Of a DNA stretch of 59,499 nt, positions 9,938 through 17,979 are shown piece after piece. The stretch spans positions 1-59,499 of the forward strand of contig DATMEB010000065.1 of NCBI GenBank assembly GCA_035557095.1. The letters are read 5' to 3'. A program made the position numbers and the translations under genes. The stretch is from JALZDI01 sp035557095. GTDB taxonomy: Bacteria > Actinomycetota > Actinomycetes > Propionibacteriales > Nocardioidaceae. Position 1 is the stretch's first letter. The number at the start of each line of letters is the position of its first letter. The notes beneath the pieces were generated by a model, which saw only the letters and a program-made list of their open reading frames with translations, was not told the DNA's origin and did not search any database.

Positions 9938-10294
9938 ATGGGCGAGCTGGTCCGCGACCGGATCCCCGAGATCATCCGCGCCGAGGGGCGTACGGCGGAC
10001 ACGCGCCTGCTCGACGACGATGCCTATCGCGCCGCCCTGCTCGACAAGCTGGTCGAAGAGGCGCTTGAGCTGCGCGCGGCACCACCAGGGTCAGCTCTCG
10101 ACGAGGCGGCAGATGTCTACGAAGTGCTGCTCGCACTCGCCGCCCTCGAGGGATGGGCTCTCCGAGACGTTGCCTCCCACGCGGCGGGCAAGCGCAGGCA
10201 ACGCGGAGGGTTCGACGAACGGGTCTTCCTGCAGTCGTCGAGCGCCGCCGATTCCATCCAGGGTTCGACCTCACCTGGGGTGGGCCGACCATGA
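9938..10294 (+). CDS. MazG-like / phosphoribosyl-ATP pyrophosphohydrolase-type protein
   Basis: A 118-residue all-alpha nucleotide pyrophosphohydrolase-like protein. The N-terminal VRDRIPEIIRAEG, the KLVEEALEL segment (EExxE-type metal-binding helix) and DEAADVYEVLLALA match the small house-cleaning MazG/PRA-PH-like family seen as single-domain actinobacterial proteins. The ATG at 9938 has a strong site (aagaaggag) seven bases upstream. The stop overlaps the next gene's start (ATGA), so the two are coupled. The C-terminal ~20 residues after RGGFDERVFL look unstructured. The substrate is unknown; family members hydrolyse non-canonical NTPs. Confidence 0.8.
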   Translation: MGELVRDRIPEIIRAEGRTADTRLLDDDAYRAALLDKLVEEALELRAAPPGSALDEAADVYEVLLALAALEGWALRDVASHAAGKRRQRGGFDERVFLQSSSAADSIQGSTSPGVGRP

Positions 10295-11385
10295 CCGCAC
10301 ACACAGACGTCGCCGTCGTCGGCGCCGGGATCGTCGGGCTGTCGACGGCGTACGCGGCGTTGCAGCAGGGACTGTCGGTCACCGTGTACGACCCCTCGCC
10401 TCCCGGCAGCGGACAGTCGGCGGGTCAGTCGCGGCTGTTCCGGCACACCCACGACGACCCACGCCTGGTGGCCATGGCCATCGAGAGCCGCGCTCTGTGG
10501 CGCACATGGGAGGCCGACTTCGGCACCGAACTGGTCGCCGACCACGGTGCCGTGGCGCTGGGGCCGGAGGTGCCGCACCGGCTCGAGCTGCTGGCCGAGT
10601 TTCCCGATCTCGCCATCCGCCGCATCGACGCCGACGAGGTCGCCGCGCGGGTACCGCTGCTGGCCGCGTACGTCGGGCCGGCGATGCTCGACGAGGCCGG
10701 GGGTGCGATCCGTACCAGGGCAGCGATCACCGCGCTCGTCGAGCGCCTGCGCGACGACATCGTCGTCGACCACGTCCTTTCGCTACGGCCCACGGCGACA
10801 GGAGCGGTCGAGGTGCGCACCGGCACTGGGCGTCACGAGCACGGCCACGCGCTCGTCTGCGCCGGCCGCGGCACGCAGGCACTCGCCCGCGGCGCGGGTG
10901 TCTCCATCCCGCTGGAGCACAGCGCCACGCTGCGGATCACGTTCGCCACGACGATGGGGCCGCCACCACAGCTGTCGACGCTGCAGGACAGCAGCGGCGT
11001 CTTCGGCGAGAGCGGTGTCTACGGCAGTCCCTACCCAGGCAACGACCGCTACGCCGTCGGCGTGGGCGCGCACGCGTCCGCAGGCGAGGACGGCGGCCTG
11101 ACCGACCCCTCCGAGCTGGCCGCGATCGCCGACCGGACCACGGAGTACGTCGCGCGCGCACTACCCGGCCTCGATCCCACCCCGGTCGACTTCGTGCACT
11201 GCTGGGTCACCGAGCTGCCCTGGGCGTCGGACGCGATCGCGGTCTGGGAGACACCCGGGGCCTCGTTCCTCGCGGGGCACAACCTGTTCAAGCACGCCCC
11301 CTCGCTGGGCCGTGCCCTGGTACAGAGCGTCATCGACGGCAAGCTCGCCGACGACCTGAGCCCGCAGGCCCGACTCGGCCGGTGA
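10291..11385 (+). CDS. FAD-dependent oxidoreductase (DAO / sarcosine-oxidase-like)
   Basis: A 364-residue flavoprotein of the D-amino-acid oxidase/MSOX-like fold. The dinucleotide-binding motif VAVVGAGIVGLSTAYAALQQG is at residues 7-27 and the acidic end of beta-2 is VTVYDPSPPGSGQS, followed by SRLFRHTHDD. That placement of SxxRxxR-type residues resembles N-methyltryptophan/sarcosine oxidases that bind FAD covalently, but the attaching Cys cannot be assigned here. It is translationally coupled to the MazG-like gene and ends four bases from a convergent DUF427 gene. The substrate, probably an amine or amino acid, is not determined. Confidence 0.85.
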   Translation: MTAHTDVAVVGAGIVGLSTAYAALQQGLSVTVYDPSPPGSGQSAGQSRLFRHTHDDPRLVAMAIESRALWRTWEADFGTELVADHGAVALGPEVPHRLELLAEFPDLAIRRIDADEVAARVPLLAAYVGPAMLDEAGGAIRTRAAITALVERLRDDIVVDHVLSLRPTATGAVEVRTGTGRHEHGHALVCAGRGTQALARGAGVSIPLEHSATLRITFATTMGPPPQLSTLQDSSGVFGESGVYGSPYPGNDRYAVGVGAHASAGEDGGLTDPSELAAIADRTTEYVARALPGLDPTPVDFVHCWVTELPWASDAIAVWETPGASFLAGHNLFKHAPSLGRALVQSVIDGKLADDLSPQARLGR

Positions 11386-11389
11386 CCCC

Positions 11390-12139
11390 TCAGGCGAACG
11401 GGCTGTCCGGCCGCTCCTGCAGCTCACCGTCGACGTAGACGTCGACGTGCTCGTCGTAGAACGCCAGCAACCCGGCGATCCGGTGGCTCTCCGGGGTCGG
11501 CAGCCGGTACATCCACACGATGTCCTCGTGCACCGTCCCGTCGGCATCGAGCGACCACCACGACGCCGTGCCCTTGTACGGGCACCGGGTCTCCGATTCG
11601 GTCGGCCGCAGCAGGTCGGTGCGGACGTCGGCCACCGGCAGGTAGTAGCGCGTCGGGAGGCTGGTCTCGAAGAGCAGTGTGGGCTTGTTCGACTCCGCGA
11701 TCGTGACTCCGTCGACGACGACGCGCACATGTCGCGAGCTCTGCAGGATGTCGACACGCTTGTGCGGGTCACGCGGGTGCACGTAGACCGGCTCGTCCTC
11801 CTCGAGCCACTCGTCCATCGCGCCCCACCGCGGCCGCACCAGGTCGCGCAGCTCCGGCACCGTGCCGTCGTCGTAGGCCAAAGCGGCCTCGGCCACCACC
11901 CGGCCGTCGACGACCAGATCGAGAGAGCGTCCCTTGCCGAGCCCGTCGCGCTCCATGGAGTCGCCGTTCTCCCGCAGCTCCGCGCCCACATCGGCTCGCG
12001 GGACGTAGTACGTCGGGTAGTACGGGTGCTCCCAGACCAGCCGCGCCGCCGTCGTGTCGAAGACGGTTCGCCCGCCCACCAGTGCGCGGACCCGCTTGGG
12101 CGACGTCTCGAATCGGACCTGGTGCGCCTCGTTGCTCAT
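11390..12139 (-). CDS. DUF427 domain protein (two copies)
   Basis: A 249-residue cytosolic protein with two DUF427 (beta-barrel) units. The first is around VRALVGGRTVFDTTAARLVWEHPYYPTYYVPRADV and the second around VRVVVDGVTIAESNKPTLLFETSLPTRYYLPVADV, with CPYKGTASWWS following the second. The fold is known structurally in the family but no biochemical function is established. The ATG at 12139 has a good ribosome-binding site (gggaggtcgcg). It sits downstream of the IclR gene on the same strand with a 76-bp gap and convergent with the FAD oxidoreductase. Confidence 0.88.
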   Translation of the reverse strand: MSNEAHQVRFETSPKRVRALVGGRTVFDTTAARLVWEHPYYPTYYVPRADVGAELRENGDSMERDGLGKGRSLDLVVDGRVVAEAALAYDDGTVPELRDLVRPRWGAMDEWLEEDEPVYVHPRDPHKRVDILQSSRHVRVVVDGVTIAESNKPTLLFETSLPTRYYLPVADVRTDLLRPTESETRCPYKGTASWWSLDADGTVHEDIVWMYRLPTPESHRIAGLLAFYDEHVDVYVDGELQERPDSPFA

Positions 12140-12215
12140 CGCGACCTCCCCGGGGTGTGCCCCTACCAGCGTTGCACGCCGCCGAAGCGGCACGCGGCGA
12201 GACGATGCCCGCACG

Positions 12216-12992
12216 TCACAGGCGCGAGGCCATCCGGGCGGCGGCCGACCGCAGGTACGGCAGCAGCGACGGCGCGGTCTCCTCGTTCAGCCGCGACGAC
12301 GGCCCCGACACCGTGATCGCGGCGACGCACCGGTCGAAGCGGTCCATGACCGGCACGCCCACGCCACCCACGTCGAGCACGCTCTCGTTGACGTTGGTGG
12401 CGTAGCCGCGGCCGCGCACGACCGCGAGCTCCTTCTCGAAGGCCGACCGGGACAACACCGTGTGCGTGGTCATCTTGCGCAGCCGCTTGCCCAGCAGCGC
12501 GCGTACCTGCTCCGGAGGGAGCATGGCCAGCAGCGCCTTCCCGCCCGCGGTCCCGTGCGCGGGCAGCAGGTCACCGGTACGTGGGGCCACCCGCAGCGTC
12601 CGGGTGCTCTCGACGCCGTCGATGAAGCGGGCGTCGGCGCCCTCGAGCACCAGCAGGTTCGCCGTCTCGTCGGTATCGCGGCACAGCTGCACCAGCGCCG
12701 GACGGCCGATGTGTGCGAGCGTCTCGCGGTCGGGCGGCCCGCCCGAGAACGTGCTGAGCAGCGAAGTGAGCCGGTAAGCACGCCTGCCGGGCACCTGCTC
12801 GACGAAGTCGTTCGCGCGCAGCGTCGCCAGCAGCCGGTGCGCCGTCGACGCGGCCACGCCGAGGTGCGTGGCCAGCTCGGAGACCCGCACCTCGTCGACG
12901 TCGCGCAGGTACAGCAGCGTGCGCAGCGCGTTGCCCACGGAGTCGATCGCGTACGCGTCGCCCGAGGCCTCGCCGCCGCCAACATTCGCCAC
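12216..12992 (-). CDS. IclR-family transcriptional regulator
   Basis: A 258-residue regulator with an N-terminal winged helix-turn-helix (VRVSELATHLGVAASTAHRLLATLRANDFVEQV, about residues 36-68) and a C-terminal effector domain (LLPAHGTAGGKALLAML ... GYATNVNES ... GVGVPVMD). The start is a GTG at 12992. A TAGTCT -10 hexamer (13005-13000) ends seven bases upstream, so the message is probably leaderless. It is divergent from the MFS/ThDP-decarboxylase pair, whose promoter overlaps this one in a ~77-bp gap, and is the obvious candidate regulator of that pair. The effector is unknown; IclR proteins near aromatic-acid genes usually sense aromatic acids. Confidence 0.92.
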   Translation of the reverse strand: MANVGGGEASGDAYAIDSVGNALRTLLYLRDVDEVRVSELATHLGVAASTAHRLLATLRANDFVEQVPGRRAYRLTSLLSTFSGGPPDRETLAHIGRPALVQLCRDTDETANLLVLEGADARFIDGVESTRTLRVAPRTGDLLPAHGTAGGKALLAMLPPEQVRALLGKRLRKMTTHTVLSRSAFEKELAVVRGRGYATNVNESVLDVGGVGVPVMDRFDRCVAAITVSGPSSRLNEETAPSLLPYLRSAAARMASRL

Positions 12993-12999
12993 AGCAGAA

Positions 13000-13005
13000 A
13001 GACTA
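13000..13005 (-). promoter_or_regulatory. -10 element of the iclR-type gene (leaderless)
   Basis: TAGTCT on the minus strand, seven bases before the GTG start at 12992. That spacing is typical of a leaderless actinobacterial transcript. No good -35 is visible. Confidence 0.5.
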
Positions 13006-13069
13006 TGCCAGCTGTTCCGCCCACAGCTCGGTGCGCCCTACGGTGACCGGCCAGACGGAAGGAGTCCCC

Positions 13070-14521
13070 ATGTCCGGCCATGCGGCACCGCAGCCGACCA
13101 CGACGTACGAAGCCCCACACGGAACGCGACCGTGGCGGGAGATCTGGTGGTGGCTGCTGGCGGGCTGGACCGTCAGCGCCGCCGACCGCGCGGTCACGGG
13201 ACCGGTCGTCACCTGGATGATCGAGAACGACGTCGACTTCTTCGCCTCGGCACCCGACCCGCACGCGCTCGGCGGGCTGATCGGCGGGCTGTTCTTCGCC
13301 GGCTACATGCTCACCCAGTTCCCCGGCGGCTACCTCGGCGACCGCTACGGGCACCGCACGCTGATCATCGTGTCGCTGATCTGGGCCGGGCTCGCGACCA
13401 TCGTCACCGGGCTGCTCACCGGGCTCCTCGCGTTCATAGTGATCCGCGTCATCACCGGGCTGGGCGAGGGCGCCTACTACTCCAACGACAGGTCGCTGAT
13501 CGCCGAGACGACCCCGGAGCGCGAGCGCAGCCTCGGCATGGGTGTCGTCATCACCGGACTCGCACTCGGCATCACGCTGGCGACCATCGGTACGCCGTAC
13601 CTGATCAGCCTCGGCGACCTGTTCCTGCCCACCGAGGAGTCGTGGCGCATGACGTTCGCCGTCCTCGGACTGGCGACGCTGGTAGTGGGGCTCGCGATGG
13701 CCTGGCGCTGGCGGCAGCACCTGCAGGCGGCAGCGCTGAAGGGTGCGACCACCCACCTGCTCGGGTACTCGGCCGTGACCCTCGCACTGATCATGGGGGT
13801 GTACTTCGCCGGCGCGGAGTTCGGGCTGTCGACGCTGACGATCGCGGCGCTGCAGGTGGGCCTGGCGATCGCGCTGGTCGTGTTCGTCATGCAGCGCAAG
13901 GGCACCGAGCTGGCGCCCGTCGTGCGCAACCGCGACCTGATGTTGATCTACGTGTCGTTCATCGCGATCCTGTGGAACCTGTGGTTCTTCGGGTTCTGGT
14001 CGGTCTCGATCGTCGCGGGCGCGGCGGACTCCTCGTTCCTCGAGGCCGCGCTGATCGCGACCTTCAACGCGGGCGCGGGCATCCTCGGATTCCCGGCCGG
14101 CGGCTGGCTGTCGGACTGGGCCGTGCGCCAGGGCTGGGGCCGCAAGCCGATGCTGCTCGGCTTCACCGCGACCCAGGCGGTGCTGACGATCCTGTTCGCC
14201 GCGTACATCGCGACCGCCGAGACGCCTTCCCTGTGGGTGATGGGCATTCTGCTCTTCACCGCGAGCCTGTTCTTCAACGCCCTGCAGCCGGTCAGCCAGG
14301 CGCTCGCCGCCGACATCGCCGAGCCCTCCCAGCGCGGGTCGATGTTCGGGATGATGAACCTCATCGGCGAGATCGGAGCGGTGCTCTCCCCCGCCGTCAG
14401 CGGCGTACTGCGCGACGCCACCGGCAACTGGGAGGCCGCGGTCTGGCTCGACGCCGGCCTCATCGTCGCCGGACTCGTCGTGCTGGCGTTCGTGCGTGAG
14501 CGGACGAGGGCGCTCGCTTGA
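13070..14521 (+). CDS. MFS transporter, anion:cation symporter-like
   Basis: A 483-residue integral membrane protein with about twelve hydrophobic segments. The MFS loop 2-3 signature is visible as GGYLGDRYGHRTLI, and the segment ERSLGMGVVITGLALGITLATI is typical of the anion:cation symporter (hexuronate/aromatic acid) branch. The ATG at 13070 was chosen over upstream in-frame codons because ggaaggag lies just ahead of it. The stop overlaps the TTG start of the decarboxylase (TTGA), so import and decarboxylation are coupled. An aromatic or alpha-keto/alpha-hydroxy acid substrate is inferred from that coupling and the IclR neighbour. Confidence 0.88.
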   Translation: MSGHAAPQPTTTYEAPHGTRPWREIWWWLLAGWTVSAADRAVTGPVVTWMIENDVDFFASAPDPHALGGLIGGLFFAGYMLTQFPGGYLGDRYGHRTLIIVSLIWAGLATIVTGLLTGLLAFIVIRVITGLGEGAYYSNDRSLIAETTPERERSLGMGVVITGLALGITLATIGTPYLISLGDLFLPTEESWRMTFAVLGLATLVVGLAMAWRWRQHLQAAALKGATTHLLGYSAVTLALIMGVYFAGAEFGLSTLTIAALQVGLAIALVVFVMQRKGTELAPVVRNRDLMLIYVSFIAILWNLWFFGFWSVSIVAGAADSSFLEAALIATFNAGAGILGFPAGGWLSDWAVRQGWGRKPMLLGFTATQAVLTILFAAYIATAETPSLWVMGILLFTASLFFNALQPVSQALAADIAEPSQRGSMFGMMNLIGEIGAVLSPAVSGVLRDATGNWEAAVWLDAGLIVAGLVVLAFVRERTRALA

Positions 14522-16116
14522 GCACCGTCCGCGATGCTGCCCTGGACGTACTGCGCGCCCACGGGCTGACCACGATCTTCGCCAATCCCGGTTCCACCGA
14601 GATCTCCTTCCTGGTCGACCTTCCCGACGACCTCGAGTTCGTGCTCGCCCTGCACGAGGGGTCTGTCGTCGGAGCCGCGACCGGCTACGCGCTGGCGCAG
14701 CAGCGCCCCGCGTTCGTGCTGCTGCACACCACCGCCGGTCTGGGCAACGCGGTCGGGGCGCTGGCGACCGCCCGGGTCAACCGTGCACCCCTGGTCGTGG
14801 TCGTCGGCCAGCAGGACCGGCGCCACCTCGTCCAGGAGCCCTTCCTCAGCGGGAGGCTGGACGGCCTGGCCGGTGAGTACCCCGTCTCGACCGAGACGCC
14901 CACCCGTCCGCAGGACGTCCCGGGCGCGCTCGCCCGCGCGTCGCACTCGGCCCGCCTGCGCCGGGGCCCCGCGTTGGTGGTCGTACCCAGCGGCGACTGG
15001 GAGGAGCCGGCCGACGACGTCCCCGTGCCGGCCGCCGATCTGCTGCGCGAGGCGACCGACGTCGACGCCGAGGCCGTCGACACCGTCGCCCGGCTCCTCG
15101 AGGAGGCCACGAGACCCGCCCTGGTCGTCGGCGCCGGCGCTGACCACGAACGCACCTGGGCCGGTCTGGTTCGGCTGGTCGAGCGTCTCGGCTGCCCGGT
15201 GTGGCAGGAGGCGTTCGGGGCACGCGCCGGGTTCCCGCAGGACCACCCGCACTTCGCCGGCCACCTCCCAGCCGACCGGCCGGGTCTGCGCGAGATCCTG
15301 GCGACTCACGACCTGGTGCTGGTCGTCGGTGCGCCGGTACTGCGTCAGTACCAGTTCCACGCGGGGCCGCTGGCCGGCCCGGACACACGCTTCGTGGTCG
15401 TCACCGACGACCACGACGAGGCCGCACGTGCGCCCGCCTCCCTCGCGGTCATCGCACCGTTGCCGGCCTTCTGCGAACGGCTGGCGGGCGCGGTGGCCGC
15501 GTCGGGTACCGAAGGTGCCTTCTCGTCGACCCGACGTGAGGCCCCCCCACCACCTGTAGTCGGCGAGCCGCTGCAGGCTGCCCACGTGCTCAGCGCGCTG
15601 GCCGCGCGACTTCCCGACGACGCGGTCGTGGTGGAGGAGACGCCGTCCAGCCGACCGGACCTGCACGCACTGCTACCCGCTCGGCGTCCGATGGGCTTCG
15701 TCAGCGCGGCCATGGGCGGCCTCGGCTTCGCCCTGCCAGGAGCCGTCGGCCTGCGCATGGGCGGCGAGCGTCCCGTCGTGGCGATCATCGGGGACGGAGC
15801 GTCGCTGTACGCGATCCAGGCGCTGTGGACCGCGGTGCACTACCGCGTCGGCGTGCTCGTCGTGGTGCTCGCCAACGGCCGGTACGCCGTCATGGACCAG
15901 CTCGCCGAGGCGGCCGGAGGCAAGCCGGTCTGGCCCGCGTTCGAGGAGGTCGACGTGAGCGCGATCGCGGCCGGGTTCGGCTGCCCGACGCGGCGCCTGG
16001 CGTCGCTGGACGACCTCGTCACGGTGCTGGACGACGTGCTCCCCGGCCTCGCGCGACGCCAGGAGCCGCTGCTGCTCGAGGTCGCGGTGCGGCCGGGGCA
16101 GGCTCCGCGCTGGTGA
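14518..16116 (+). CDS. mdlC: ThDP-dependent decarboxylase, benzoylformate decarboxylase-like
   Basis: A 532-residue thiamine-diphosphate enzyme of the benzoylformate decarboxylase type, predicted to convert an aryl-glyoxylate (2-oxo acid) to an aldehyde. Residue numbering matches the Pseudomonas enzyme at the N-terminus: Ser26 (NPGSTE), the cofactor-activating Glu47 (LHEGSVVG) and His70 (LLHTTAG) are all present. The C-terminal ThDP/Mg motif is GDGASLYAIQALWTAVHYRVGVLVVVLANGRYAV. In the region of the second catalytic histidine the sequence is VLRQYQFHAG, so the equivalent residue is uncertain. The start is TTG at 14518, overlapping the MFS stop. Other 2-oxo acid decarboxylases or an oxalyl-CoA-like function are less likely. 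Confidence 0.85.
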   Translation: MSTVRDAALDVLRAHGLTTIFANPGSTEISFLVDLPDDLEFVLALHEGSVVGAATGYALAQQRPAFVLLHTTAGLGNAVGALATARVNRAPLVVVVGQQDRRHLVQEPFLSGRLDGLAGEYPVSTETPTRPQDVPGALARASHSARLRRGPALVVVPSGDWEEPADDVPVPAADLLREATDVDAEAVDTVARLLEEATRPALVVGAGADHERTWAGLVRLVERLGCPVWQEAFGARAGFPQDHPHFAGHLPADRPGLREILATHDLVLVVGAPVLRQYQFHAGPLAGPDTRFVVVTDDHDEAARAPASLAVIAPLPAFCERLAGAVAASGTEGAFSSTRREAPPPPVVGEPLQAAHVLSALAARLPDDAVVVEETPSSRPDLHALLPARRPMGFVSAAMGGLGFALPGAVGLRMGGERPVVAIIGDGASLYAIQALWTAVHYRVGVLVVVLANGRYAVMDQLAEAAGGKPVWPAFEEVDVSAIAAGFGCPTRRLASLDDLVTVLDDVLPGLARRQEPLLLEVAVRPGQAPRW

Positions 16117-16129
16117 CAGCGACATTGAC

Positions 16130-16204
16130 GGAGACCGGCGCGCGGCATTGAGCCGGTGACCGGCCGGGCGTACCTTTCGAGCCGAGGGCGAGACGCCGGT
16201 CTCC
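16130..16204 (+). promoter_or_regulatory. Leader region and promoter of the M1 peptidase gene
   Basis: A good promoter is readable: TTGAGC (16148-16153), a 17-bp spacer, then TACCTT (16171-16176). It is flanked by an 11-bp perfect inverted repeat, ggagaccggcg (16130-16140) with cgccggtctcc (16194-16204). The region lies between the decarboxylase stop and the peptidase start. Confidence 0.6.
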
Positions 16205-16214
16205 CCGTGGGGAG
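16201..16214 (+). promoter_or_regulatory. Hairpin over the Shine-Dalgarno of the M1 peptidase gene
   Basis: CTCCCC-gt-GGGGAG is a six-pair dyad whose right arm is the ribosome-binding site (ggggagg) for the ATG at 16225. Its left arm overlaps the cgccggtctcc arm of the larger upstream dyad, so the two pairings exclude each other. Confidence 0.55.
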
Positions 16215-16224
16215 GTCCGCCATC

Positions 16225-17814
16225 ATGCTCGGTTCCCGCACCAGCCGCGCGGCGGTCGCGATCAGTGCCGCCGTGCTCGCCGTGCCCCTCCTCCTCGTCG
16301 GGACGACGAGCGCCACGCCGAGTCCAGGCCAGCTCGGCCGCCAGGCCCGGCCCTCACCCGGCGGCGCCGGAGGAGGCGACTCGTACTTCCCGCTCTACGG
16401 CAACGGCGGGTACTCCGTGCGCCACTACCGCCTGCGGCTGCGCTACAGCCCGCGCACCGACCGGCTCGTTGGCGTGGCCCGCATCGAGGCCCGCGCCGGC
16501 AAACGGCTCAGCAGCTTCAACCTCGACCTGGTGGGCATGAACATCCGCTCGGTCGCGGTCCAGGGCCGCCGGGCCCGCTGGAGCCGCTCCCGCCACCACG
16601 AGCTCACCGTCCGGCCGCGCCGGGCGCTGCCGGCCGGCCGGACCTTCTCGGCGCGGATCCGCTATGGCGGCGTGCCCAGGCCGTTCCGTCTCCCCGGCTT
16701 CGACCCCGCCGGGTTCCTCACGACCGGCGACGGCGCCACGACGATCGGCCAGCCCGAGGTCGCCGCGCAGTGGTTCCCGGTCAACGACCACCCCGGCGAC
16801 AAGGCGACCTACCGGCTGCGCCTCACCGTCCCGCGGGGTCTCGACACCGTCTCCAACGGCCTGCCGTCGACCACCAACGTGCACGGACGCTGGGCCACCA
16901 CGACCTGGGTGGCGCGCGACCCGATGGCCAGCTACCTGGTGACCGCGTCGTTCGGGCGGTACGACGTGCGCCGCCGGCAAACCGCGAGCGGCCTGCCCAT
17001 CATCGACGCGGTCGACTCCCGCATCGACGGCGCCCTGCGCCGCCGGATCGACTCCTCGTTGCGCAAGCAGGGCGAGATGCTCCGCGCGGAGACCCGCTGG
17101 TTCGGCCCGTACCCGTTCGAGACCGCCGGCGCGTTGGTCGACCGGATCCGCGTGTCGTTCGCCATGGAGAACCAGACGCGGCCGATCTACGTGCCGGCGT
17201 TCTGGCAGGCGACGACCGCGCCGACACTCGGCGACGACGTCGTGGTGCACGAGCTCGCCCACCAGTGGTACGGCGACTCGGTTGCGCTGCGCCGCTGGCG
17301 AGATATCTGGCTCAACGAGGGCTTCGCGACGTATGCCGAGTGGCTCTGGAACCAGCGCGAGCTCGGGTTCACCCCGCAGAACTTCTTCGACAACTACTAC
17401 GCCCGGCCGGCCGACGCGAACTTCTGGAACCTGCGCATCGGCAACCCCGGGTCGCAGCGGATCTTCGACCTGCCGATCTACATCCGGGGTGCGATGACGC
17501 TGCACGCACTGCGGACGCGAATCGGAGATGACGACTTCTTCCGGGTCCTCCGGCGCTGGGCGCAGGGCCGCCGCAACGGCCACGGGACCACCCCGCAGCT
17601 GGTCCGTCTCGCCGAGCGGGTGTCCGGGCGGCGTTCGCTGGACCGGCTGTTCGACGCGTGGCTGCTCCGCGGGAGCAAGCCGCCCCGGCCACAGTCGCGA
17701 CCGGCCGCCGCGTTCGCCACCGGCGACCCTGCGATGGACCCCGAGACCGAGGCGGGCATCCGGCGGTGGGAGCGCGGGCTGCGCATGCGCCTGGAGCACG
17801 AGCACGGCCGCTGA
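16225..17814 (+). CDS. Secreted M1-family metallopeptidase
   Basis: A 529-residue zinc aminopeptidase-like protein. A signal peptide is readable (MLGSRTSRAAV then AISAAVLAVPLLLVGTTSA), so export is expected. The M1 exopeptidase motif appears as FAMENQT, and the zinc site is HELAHQW (342-348) with the third ligand at NEGFATYAEW (Glu365, HExxH-x18-E). It is shorter than full aminopeptidase N and lacks the large C-terminal helical domain, as in short actinobacterial M1 enzymes. I placed the start at 16225 because of the adjacent ggggagg and the signal peptide, 23 codons inside a longer open frame. A small hairpin (17811-17829) overlaps the stop codon. Confidence 0.93.
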   Translation: MLGSRTSRAAVAISAAVLAVPLLLVGTTSATPSPGQLGRQARPSPGGAGGGDSYFPLYGNGGYSVRHYRLRLRYSPRTDRLVGVARIEARAGKRLSSFNLDLVGMNIRSVAVQGRRARWSRSRHHELTVRPRRALPAGRTFSARIRYGGVPRPFRLPGFDPAGFLTTGDGATTIGQPEVAAQWFPVNDHPGDKATYRLRLTVPRGLDTVSNGLPSTTNVHGRWATTTWVARDPMASYLVTASFGRYDVRRRQTASGLPIIDAVDSRIDGALRRRIDSSLRKQGEMLRAETRWFGPYPFETAGALVDRIRVSFAMENQTRPIYVPAFWQATTAPTLGDDVVVHELAHQWYGDSVALRRWRDIWLNEGFATYAEWLWNQRELGFTPQNFFDNYYARPADANFWNLRIGNPGSQRIFDLPIYIRGAMTLHALRTRIGDDDFFRVLRRWAQGRRNGHGTTPQLVRLAERVSGRRSLDRLFDAWLLRGSKPPRPQSRPAAAFATGDPAMDPETEAGIRRWERGLRMRLEHEHGR

Positions 17815-17829
17815 CGGCATGCCCGTCAG
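17811..17829 (+). terminator. Hairpin at the end of the M1 peptidase gene
   Basis: Seven-pair stem CTGACGG / CCGTCAG with a five-base loop, beginning at the stop codon. There is no T-tract, so this is only a possible terminator. Confidence 0.4.
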
Positions 17830-17979
17830 GGGCGCAACGCGCCAGGGTCGAGCCGGTTCAGCGGAACCCGCTGCGCGTGACATCGACGGACCAGCGGACC
17901 AACCGGACGAGCGGTTGCAACCCATCCGTGTGGCCCCGACCCTGGAGTGTGCTGCTCGTCACGTAAGGAAGGAGTGACC

